From an uncultured Armatimonadota bacterium (GTDB lineage: Bacteria; Armatimonadota; Armatimonadia; Armatimonadales; Armatimonadaceae), in the NCBI GenBank assembly GCA_903924445.1, contig CAIYBQ010000491.1:1-6064 (forward strand): a stretch of 6,064 bases of DNA, in the 5' to 3' direction. The translations under genes and the position numbers were made by a program. Shown piece by piece: positions 1 to 5,199 of the stretch (positions within the stretch are counted from its first letter, which is position 1; each line of letters starts with the position of its first letter). A model generated the notes under the pieces. That model was given only the letters and a program-made list of their open reading frames with translations, was not told where the DNA came from and ran no database searches.

Positions 1-2
1 AT

Positions 3-92
3 TCCAAGTTAATTACAATTGATGGCCTTCTTTTCTGGGGCCTTGACATACTCGGATTGTATATCAAATGGTCTTTTGCTCCGGGGTTTTAA
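3..92 (+). CDS. Possible C-terminal tail of a plus-strand gene (partial)
   Basis: Reading from base 3, the plus strand is open for 29 codons to a TAA at 90-92, giving SKLITIDGLLFWGLDILGLYI followed by KWSFAPGF. The central part is hydrophobic enough for a membrane segment. If real, this gene would converge on the large gene, with the 93-184 stretch as shared 3' flank. The competing reading is a 34-codon minus-strand frame in the same DNA (ending CN and TAA near base 10) that has no ATG. Neither is supported by homology I recognise. Confidence 0.2.
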   Translation, partial: SKLITIDGLLFWGLDILGLYIKWSFAPGF

Positions 93-118
93 TCCCAGTA
101 CATAACATACCAAATCAA

Positions 119-124
119 TTTATT
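119..124 (-). promoter_or_regulatory. AATAAA hexamer downstream of the large gene
   Basis: AATAAA on the minus strand, 60 nt past the stop codon at 185, just after the A-rich run. The location would suit a polyadenylation signal, but the region is so A-rich that chance is a fair explanation. Confidence 0.25.
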
Positions 125-146
125 TTTTTTTGTTTTTTTGAAATAA

Positions 147-163
147 GTCCCTATGTCAGGGAC
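147..163 (-). terminator. Small hairpin downstream of the large gene
   Basis: GTCCCT (147-152) and AGGGAC (158-163) form a perfect 6-bp stem with a 5-nt loop, 21 nt past the stop codon at 185. In the leftward direction it is followed by an A-rich run (about 122-143), consistent with a 3'-end signal. For any plus-strand gene ending at 92 the same hairpin could serve from the other side. Confidence 0.4.
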
Positions 164-164
164 A

Positions 165-182
165 CCTCCGACCGCTTGGAGG
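165..182 (-). terminator. Small hairpin abutting the large gene's stop
   Basis: CCTCC (165-169) pairs with GGAGG (178-182), leaving an 8-nt loop. It sits two bases after the stop codon in the leftward direction and directly precedes the 147-163 hairpin, so the two would stack in the 3' untranslated region. It is short and may be incidental. Confidence 0.25.
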
Positions 183-184
183 CT

Positions 185-3100
185 TTACTTCTTGCCACCA
201 GTTGCCCGGAGGTTGCCATCGCCGAGGAATGCGCCTTCCAGATCCTCGTCGTCGAACTCAAAGTCATCCTCTTCATCGTACTCCTCTTCCTCATCTTCTT
301 CAACCGGCTGAGGCGCAACAACTGCGGCCTTGGGGGCGGGAGATGGAGCCTTGGGGGCGGGAGATGGGGCCTTGGGGGCAGCGGCCTTGGTAGCTTTGGG
401 AACCGGCTTGGCAGCTTCCTTCTTCGCCGCCATGTTGGCCCGGACCTCTTCCGGAGTCAGACGCTTCTGTTGTCCCAGCTTGGTCGGCTTTGATGCGACT
501 GGAGCGGGAACAGCGGCGACCTCGACAACGGGCACATCGACAACTGCAACGGTGGCTTTCTTCGGCGCTGACCGAGCAAACAAACGAGAACCAGTGGCAG
601 GCTCATCGTCATCCGACGTGTCTTCGTCCGAACCGAACTCGTCACTATCAGCCTCGGAGACGGAGTCATCGGACTCAGATTCGTCATCGGACTCAGATTC
701 GTCATCGGACTCGTCGACACGCTTGACCGATTCCAACCACGCGCGTGTCGATTCGGTGGAACGCATGTTGGTCCAAAAGTCGCAGGGCTGAAGGTCGAGC
801 TTGGGGGCGATGAACTCAATCAAACCGCGAACCCACTCCCAGTCCTCCGTGGCAACAGCGCGCTTGAACGCTTGCTTGTCCTTGCGCATCGCTTCTTTGC
901 CCTTGACATGAGGAATGATGACCATGTAGCACCCGCCAAATGAGGTGGCGCACGGCACATCAACCGATCCAGACACCTTGTTGCGGCGCATCTCCTTCAT
1001 ATCGGCTTTGCACTCGGCCATAGCTCGGATGAAACCTTGCTCGTCGCCATGTTCGCCAAAGTACGGTTCCACGCGAGGCATAATGGATGAAGAGTGAGGA
1101 AACGCGTCGATCACCTCAACACATTTAGTCGCCATACCAAGCGTCGGGAATGGGCCAATAGCCAAGAAGCGCACCTGGACATCCTCTTCCTTGCGCACCG
1201 CATCCTCAGTCACATCGGCAACGTGAAGACGACGCAGCTCGCCATTGACCTTGCGCTGTTTGACATAGGTAGGCAAGCTCTCGTGCAGGATCTCAATCTT
1301 CTTGCCTTTAGGAGTAGGAATAGACATGCGATAGTGGAGCTTCAGCTCCTTGGCAAATTGATCATCGCCTTGAAAGAAAGTCTCCATGACGGTCTGGTGG
1401 GCCTCCACGACTGTTGCTTCCGCAGCACGCTTGATGCGCACCGCAGCGGCAGCCTTGGCAACGGCGAGCTTGGGAGCCTCCTTCGCCGCAGCATCCTTCA
1501 GCTCAAGAAGCTTGGCGGTGACAGTGGCGATCAGCTCAGTGTTCAATTGGATGGAAGCTGGCATCGCGGCAATACCAGCTTCAGTGACGCCTAGGTCAGC
1601 TATGCACGCGGCGCGTGCTTCATCCGTGGAACAGGCGGCAACAGCTACGAGAACTGATTGCGCTTGAGCGGATTGTGCCTCGAACGAGCACAGGATGAGC
1701 GGATCTTGGGCAGCCATTGCGATGATTTTGTCCACAAAAGAGGCCTTCACTTTTTCCTGATCTTCTTCAGACAGGAGCTTGTAGGCACCAGTGAGAACAA
1801 AGTTCCATCCATCCTTCTTGTCAGCCTCGAAAGTTTCGAAATCGGAGAACTTGTGACCACCGCGGTAGAAGAACTCGATCTGGTTGTCCTGATCTGCGAG
1901 AAAAGCATCAATCGACAGACGGTCCAAACTCAAGCACGAGCGTTCCTTGTTCACACCAACCCACATTTTCATTGTGATAGGGTTGTAAGTGGCAAAGGTC
2001 TCCAACGTCATCATATCGGATGTGAGGCCAAGGTGGACGTAATTCTTGCAGATGGGCCAGGCTTTCTTGGTTGCACGCCAGTAAGACAGCGCAAGAACCC
2101 GAATTGGGTCAGCGGCAATCCAATCAGCGAAGGTTGTGCCAGCACTCGGCTTGGATGCAAGAAAATCGTCAAAGTCGGCACGGCCTTGAGCCGTTTGCGC
2201 CAAATCCAACGCGTGACCAGTCACTGCGACATCGCGGTTCTTGGGGCAATTGGCGACGAAAGCCTCGAATGAGTTGTACATCGAGCGCAGACGTTCCACC
2301 TCAGCTTGGTCCGACTCGGCGAGCGAAAACCAGATCTCCTTCTTACGTTGGAGTTGGTAATCGATAACAGCCTTGGATACCGGCGCGGCAGGAGTCCAAC
2401 GCTTGAGCGACTTCATGAGCTGGTGCAATTCTGCACGTTGCTTGGCAGTCTCGGCACTCACAACTACCGCCGTCAAGCCCGAGACAGAGAAGTCGCACGT
2501 GAAAGGCACTTTAGGCTTCAACGAGACCAACGTAGGATCCTGCATCAACGCCACCTGTCCCATGTCAGTCGTACAGTGAATCAACGGGAACAAGTTCGTC
2601 AAAAATTCGTCGGAGATTTCGTGCAACACACCAGACAACACCCCGTACTGTTCACGCAGAGCACAGACCTCAGACTTGGCATCGATAGCACCGACAGCCT
2701 GAATCTGTTGTTCCAACGCAAGCATCTTGGCTTCCTTCTCGTGGGTCCAGACAGTCACTCCTTTGTCTTGTTGTTTCTTGCTGTTGGACTTTTCGCGTCC
2801 ACTGCGACCTTTCTCACCGGCAAGTCGGGCATGCTGTTGTTCCAATGCAGCACGTTCCGACACGACTGTCGTTCCGTGCGTCTCGAGCAAGGTAACCTTG
2901 ACCTGTTCGCGTTCGGCAGATGCAGCCCAATAGTTGTCCAAAGTCACAGCAGATGCTCGGTCGCGCTCTTGTTCAGTCATAGCACGGTTGCAATCACACT
3001 CGCCGTGAATCGCATCGTTGTAGCACAACCGAAGTGGAGCGAACTTGGACGCCTTGACAGCACGCACGACCGACATCGAGTCAGCACGCACGACCGACAA

Positions 3101-4990
3101 AGTCGCAGCGTCTTGATCCTCGTCAGCCATGGAACGGGCGCAATCACACTTGCCAGGCATATCGCAGCACTTTTGCCCACGCGAGGGCTTGGACACCTTG
3201 ACAGCATGCACAGGTGTCGCTGAGCGCACGAGAGCCATCGCGAGAGCCTCCACAGGCAAATGCGTACCATGCACACACGTGTCGCACGTATAAGTGCAGT
3301 TGTGACTGGCCGGGACATACTTGTTATCCAGCAAGAGTCGGCCGACGTGCATCGAACGTGAGCACATGGTGGCAAACAATTGCATGAAAGCGATGTACTT
3401 CTTCGCCGACTCCGGAGTCATGCCAAGCAGTTCCCAACCGTCATCAACTTTGGGATTGCGAGCGACTTTGATGCACTGCAGAATGATCTCGAAAATCAAC
3501 CGCATGTTCTCGAGATCCGCCTGAGCCAGCTTGGGTACATCAGGCATGTTGTGCCAAGCCCGAACAACGTGCGGGTTCGAGAGCAAACGACTGGCAACAC
3601 CGGATTGGATGATGCGAACCATGACGCCGTAGATCGATGCGACCGTTTCAGTGCCGTCGTGCAACGCCCTGCACAAATCGAGCAAAGTACGGTCGCGTTG
3701 ATTCCACGACAATCCCTTCATGCAACCAGCTGCACATGGCTCGGACTCCAAGTTGCGAGAAGAGTTCAGCAAATGGCTGATGGCACGAGTGCAAAGTCCC
3801 AGCGCAGATCGCTCCGCGAGACGTTTGTCCTTCATGCTCACCGGGACAAATGCCACGCCAGTAGGATGCGCCTGCCACTTGGCCAATTCCGCGGCATTCA
3901 CGCACTCCCACCGCTGAGACGGCGTCATCGCATGCCAGTGGTCAGAGCCGAGCACCAAACGACCGGCGCTTGCGAATAGTGCGATCAATGAACCAACGCC
4001 TCGAGACGGAGGAGCGCGAAAGCGTTGAACCGGTGCAGCGACAGACGCGGCGGCACTAGCAACGAGCACAGGCGCATCCTCATCCAAAGCGGCGAACCGG
4101 CCTGACGAAACCGCAACAGGAGCTTGCGCGCGAGCTTGCGGTGCGACTGTCACAGTGCGTTCGGCACAGATCTCCGCCCAGCGAGAAGCGGTGGCAGCGC
4201 AATCGCCTACCGCAGTCTTCTTGCCTGGATGAATGAAAGTGCACGACTCACCCTTCTTGCATCGGTTGCCGCGAGGATGAGTGAAATGAGAGCAAACCAG
4301 CTTGTGGTCGCCTTCCTCGCACGAGCGTGCCTCCGGATCAGATGTGTTAGGGCACTCTTTGCCTTTCCACACAAACGGGCACAAACGGCGAGGGGTGGCG
4401 GCTGGACGGCGTGAAGACGCTGCAGCTGCCGGCTGTGCGGGACGCGAGGGTTGTGATTCCATCGCGCGTCCCGCACACATCGTGCCATGTTCTGATCCCC
4501 AGTGCGCAGCAAGGCACTCCTGAGAACAGTACGAGACACGGCGACAACCTCCGCATGAAACGGTGGACGCGGAACCGCATCCATTCTCACACGAAGGGGT
4601 TTCCGCCACAGACAAAGTCCGGGACGGAGAAGCGCCACTTAAGGCGAGACCAGCAGCAGCTCCGGAGGAGCCGTTGGCTGAAACAAGATGTAAACGTTGG
4701 GAAGACGAATCTCCCGTAGTGGTATTCTGTGTCACAGGACTGGTGTGGGTGCGATAAATCGGACCCATCAAGGGAGGCATGACTGCCTCCCGCAATTGTG
4801 TTCCATTCGCTAAGGAACGAGTAGGCTGTTTAAATTTCAATTTTTCTTCGCCTTGTTGTGTGGAGGACGCAGCATCCTCCAGGTGCCCACGGTGGTTGGA
4901 AACCGGTGCAGGCTTATCGTGGTGTCCGCGGTGGCCAGAGGCCGGTGCAGACTTATCGTTGAGTGGTACCGATGTGCGCATAGACGACAT
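185..4990 (-). CDS. Giant MYND + CCCH-like zinc-finger protein, function unknown (1,601 aa)
   Basis: I do not recognise this protein as a whole. The ATG at 4990 is preferred. The frame is open to a TTG at 5041, but that TTG lies inside the promoter-like motif; ATG 4981 is an alternative. Residues are counted from 4990. A MYND finger spans 134-172 (C134, C138, C146, C149, C155, C159, H168, C172, with the typical YCSQEC...HW core). Two CCCH-like fingers follow at 204-254 (C204, C213, C224, H229; C233, C244, C250, H254). A further Cys/His cluster lies at about 565-577, then a duplicated CxC module at about 594-685, then a charged, Gln/Glu-rich, possibly coiled-coil stretch to about 782. Residues of about 790-1425 look globular but match no family I know. 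The C-terminus has an acidic Ser/Asp/Glu tract (about 1426-1463), a Lys/Ala/Pro linker with PKAPSPA repeats, and a final Glu/Asp run. MYND fingers usually bind proline-rich peptides and CCCH fingers usually bind RNA, so a scaffold or RNA-associated role is possible but inferred. I see no signal peptide or membrane segment. Confidence 0.93.
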   Translation of the reverse strand: MSSMRTSVPLNDKSAPASGHRGHHDKPAPVSNHRGHLEDAASSTQQGEEKLKFKQPTRSLANGTQLREAVMPPLMGPIYRTHTSPVTQNTTTGDSSSQRLHLVSANGSSGAAAGLALSGASPSRTLSVAETPSCENGCGSASTVSCGGCRRVSYCSQECLAAHWGSEHGTMCAGRAMESQPSRPAQPAAAASSRRPAATPRRLCPFVWKGKECPNTSDPEARSCEEGDHKLVCSHFTHPRGNRCKKGESCTFIHPGKKTAVGDCAATASRWAEICAERTVTVAPQARAQAPVAVSSGRFAALDEDAPVLVASAAASVAAPVQRFRAPPSRGVGSLIALFASAGRLVLGSDHWHAMTPSQRWECVNAAELAKWQAHPTGVAFVPVSMKDKRLAERSALGLCTRAISHLLNSSRNLESEPCAAGCMKGLSWNQRDRTLLDLCRALHDGTETVASIYGVMVRIIQSGVASRLLSNPHVVRAWHNMPDVPKLAQADLENMRLIFEIILQCIKVARNPKVDDGWELLGMTPESAKKYIAFMQLFATMCSRSMHVGRLLLDNKYVPASHNCTYTCDTCVHGTHLPVEALAMALVRSATPVHAVKVSKPSRGQKCCDMPGKCDCARSMADEDQDAATLSVVRADSMSVVRAVKASKFAPLRLCYNDAIHGECDCNRAMTEQERDRASAVTLDNYWAASAEREQVKVTLLETHGTTVVSERAALEQQHARLAGEKGRSGREKSNSKKQQDKGVTVWTHEKEAKMLALEQQIQAVGAIDAKSEVCALREQYGVLSGVLHEISDEFLTNLFPLIHCTTDMGQVALMQDPTLVSLKPKVPFTCDFSVSGLTAVVVSAETAKQRAELHQLMKSLKRWTPAAPVSKAVIDYQLQRKKEIWFSLAESDQAEVERLRSMYNSFEAFVANCPKNRDVAVTGHALDLAQTAQGRADFDDFLASKPSAGTTFADWIAADPIRVLALSYWRATKKAWPICKNYVHLGLTSDMMTLETFATYNPITMKMWVGVNKERSCLSLDRLSIDAFLADQDNQIEFFYRGGHKFSDFETFEADKKDGWNFVLTGAYKLLSEEDQEKVKASFVDKIIAMAAQDPLILCSFEAQSAQAQSVLVAVAACSTDEARAACIADLGVTEAGIAAMPASIQLNTELIATVTAKLLELKDAAAKEAPKLAVAKAAAAVRIKRAAEATVVEAHQTVMETFFQGDDQFAKELKLHYRMSIPTPKGKKIEILHESLPTYVKQRKVNGELRRLHVADVTEDAVRKEEDVQVRFLAIGPFPTLGMATKCVEVIDAFPHSSSIMPRVEPYFGEHGDEQGFIRAMAECKADMKEMRRNKVSGSVDVPCATSFGGCYMVIIPHVKGKEAMRKDKQAFKRAVATEDWEWVRGLIEFIAPKLDLQPCDFWTNMRSTESTRAWLESVKRVDESDDESESDDESESDDSVSEADSDEFGSDEDTSDDDEPATGSRLFARSAPKKATVAVVDVPVVEVAAVPAPVASKPTKLGQQKRLTPEEVRANMAAKKEAAKPVPKATKAAAPKAPSPAPKAPSPAPKAAVVAPQPVEEDEEEEYDEEDDFEFDDEDLEGAFLGDGNLRATGGKK
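328..379 (-). repeat. 21-bp tandem repeat encoding PKAPSPA units
   Basis: Units at 328-348 and 349-369 differ by one base, followed by a 10-bp partial copy at 370-379. On the minus strand this is a seven-residue Pro/Lys/Ala/Ser repeat in the C-terminal linker just before the final acidic tail. Such low-complexity linkers are expected to be disordered. The copy number is likely to vary between isolates. Confidence 0.9.
666..712 (-). repeat. 18-bp tandem repeat encoding the acidic Asp/Glu/Ser tract
   Basis: The unit TCATCGGACTCAGATTCG (plus strand) lies at 666-683, again identically at 684-701, and as an 11-bp partial copy at 702-712. The minus-strand reading gives a repeated six-residue acidic Ser/Asp/Glu unit (DESESD phase). 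The tract sits in a longer acidic region, and several Ser flanked by acids would suit casein kinase 2-type phosphorylation (inference). Confidence 0.9.
2935..3208 (-). repeat. Duplicated Cys-rich CxC module in the large protein
   Basis: Two related stretches of about 45 residues follow each other: VHAVKVSKP...CC...GKCDCARSM...DAATL and VRAVKASKF...CY...GECDCNRAM...ASAVTL. Shared positions include AVK-SK, the leading Cys, G-x-CDC, R-x-M and the trailing Ala/Leu region. This is an ancient tandem duplication of a putative metal-binding unit that I cannot assign to a named family. A third Cys/His cluster (C565, C569, C572, H574, H577) lies just upstream and may belong to the same fold. Confidence 0.7.
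3058..3099 (-). repeat. 18-bp direct repeat, 24-bp period
   Basis: The 18-bp stretch CAGCACGCACGACCGACA (plus strand) occurs at 3058-3075 and exactly again at 3082-3099. On the minus strand it encodes the twin SVVRA peptides that link the two CxC modules. It is in frame (24 bp is 8 codons) and looks like recent slippage or duplication on top of the older module duplication. Confidence 0.85.
4229..4378 (-). other. Tandem CCCH-like zinc fingers (within the large CDS)
   Basis: Two consecutive Cys/Cys/Cys/His sets are visible: C-x8-C-x10-C-x4-H, then C-x10-C-x5-C-x3-H ending in TFIHPGKK. The second is a near-canonical CCCH finger (KGESCTFIH resembles the usual G-x-C-x-F-x-H core), with a longer first gap. 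The first is looser and could instead pair differently with the extra residues C233, H235 and H238. CCCH fingers typically bind single-stranded RNA. Basic residues surround the pair. The association with RNA is inferred from the family, not shown by the sequence. Confidence 0.75.
4475..4591 (-). other. MYND zinc-finger domain (within the large CDS)
   Basis: Cysteine and histidine spacing is C-x3-C-x7-C-x2-C-x5-C-x3-C-x8-H-x3-C, with the aromatic YC and HW positions typical of MYND. The first pair is C-x3-C rather than C-x2-C, and the final histidine is one residue further out than usual. Both are small deviations that keep all eight zinc ligands. MYND domains bind two zinc ions and generally mediate protein-protein contact. 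The finger is preceded by a Ser/Ala/Gly-rich, probably disordered, linker. Confidence 0.88.
4837..4845 (-). promoter_or_regulatory. Second AAAAATTGA motif inside the coding region
   Basis: The same nine bases, within an identical 14-bp core AAAAATTGAAATTT (4832-4845), recur inside the large gene, where they encode part of EKLKFK. The in-frame ATG at 4780 lies 56 nt downstream, similar to the 47-nt spacing of the upstream copy. It may be an internal promoter for a 1,531-residue form or simply coding sequence. No transcript evidence is available. Confidence 0.35.
4882..4959 (-). repeat. Imperfect 39-bp tandem duplication near the N-terminus
   Basis: Two adjacent 39-bp units (4882-4920 and 4921-4959) match at 31 of 39 positions. 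They encode the 13-residue pair DKSAPASGHRGHH and DKPAPVSNHRGHL, with a shared HRGH core. All eight differences are transitions. The segment precedes the MYND finger and would be missing from a product started at the internal ATG at 4780. Confidence 0.88.
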
Positions 4991-5037
4991 GGACTCAATA
5001 GTCTTGACTTTTTTACAACATATAAAGGGTTCAAATT

Positions 5038-5046
5038 TCAATTTTT
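5038..5046 (-). promoter_or_regulatory. Mimivirus-type early promoter motif AAAAATTGA
   Basis: On the minus strand AAAAATTGA ends 47 nt before the ATG at 4990. It matches the AAAATTGA early-promoter element of Mimivirus and the AAAAATTGA element of Cafeteria roenbergensis virus, and lies in an AT-rich leader as expected, though near the short end of the usual distance. It supports early expression of the large zinc-finger gene and argues against the TTG at 5041, which is part of the motif, being the start. Confidence 0.65.
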
Positions 5047-5077
5047 ATGGTGAATATGCTTTGCATATCACCATAAA
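5044..5077 (-). terminator. Strong hairpin overlapping the promoter motif
   Basis: The arms 5044-5059 and 5063-5077 form a 15-bp stem (10 + 5 bp) with one bulged A at 5054 and a TTT loop. It lies 123 nt beyond the VWA stop codon and 54 nt before the start of the large gene. Mimivirus-family transcripts end at such palindromes, so it may be a 3'-end processing signal for the leftward VWA transcript. Its left edge shares bases 5044-5046 with AAAAATTGA. Confidence 0.6.
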
Positions 5078-5081
5078 TCAT

Positions 5082-5127
5082 TAGGACTCTAAATCGAAAA
5101 AATACATTTTTTCAATTTGAGTTCCTA
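5082..5127 (-). terminator. Long imperfect hairpin downstream of the VWA gene
   Basis: TAGGACTC...AAAT...GAAAAAA (5082-5102) pairs with 5107-5127. The stem has about 20 pairs, single-base bulges at 5090 and 5122, and a 4-nt loop. The only internal mismatch, C5095 opposite A5114, becomes a G-U pair in RNA copied leftward, so the structure is better in the VWA transcript than in the opposite strand. It begins 72 nt after the VWA stop and is a good candidate for its primary 3'-end signal. Confidence 0.6.
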
Positions 5128-5156
5128 CAATTTTTATAAATGAAATAGTTATATAT

Positions 5157-5162
5157 TTTATT
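5157..5162 (-). promoter_or_regulatory. AATAAA polyadenylation-like hexamer after the VWA gene
   Basis: AATAAA reads on the minus strand 37 nt past the VWA stop codon, before the two hairpins. The surrounding gap is about 78% A+T, so the hexamer may occur by chance. In Mimivirus-type genomes the hairpin, not AATAAA, is the known signal. Confidence 0.25.
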
Positions 5163-5199
5163 GAATAAAGTAATAAATAAATCAAATCCGTTTTAGGAC

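Larger units (their letters stand above)
5042..5199. other. AT-rich intergenic gap between the two genes
   Basis: About 22% G+C by direct count, against roughly 50-65% in lines sampled from the large gene. It contains two adjacent hairpins, several A/T runs and an upstream near-match AAAAATTGT (minus strand, around 5128-5136). I see no tRNA and no convincing ORF here; the longest ATG-started minus-strand reading I noticed is an eight-codon peptide within the second hairpin. Confidence 0.8.

Noticed and set aside
330..791. 153-codon plus-strand frame with long Ser/Asp repeats
   Set aside because: It covers the 18-bp and 21-bp tandem repeats of the large gene, so its low-complexity peptide is a by-product of them.
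1658..2272. 204-codon plus-strand open frame
   Set aside because: Same in-register antisense frame as above; no domain or promoter seen.
3058..3099. CRISPR-like direct repeats
   Set aside because: Only two copies, 6-bp spacing, in frame inside a coding region.
2306..3223. 305-codon plus-strand open frame opposite the large gene
   Set aside because: It runs in exact codon register with the minus-strand gene, where stops arise only from TTA, CTA or TCA sense codons, which this GC-rich gene rarely uses. The product is Arg/His/Leu-rich without recognisable motifs.
3380..3979. 199-codon plus-strand open frame
   Set aside because: Again the complementary register of the large gene; the Cys/His-poor, Arg-rich translation shows no domain.
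5082..5111. Eight-codon minus-strand mini-ORF (MYFFDLES) after an AAATTGA-like stretch
   Set aside because: It lies wholly within the long hairpin; too short to support, and the motif before it has only three leading A residues.
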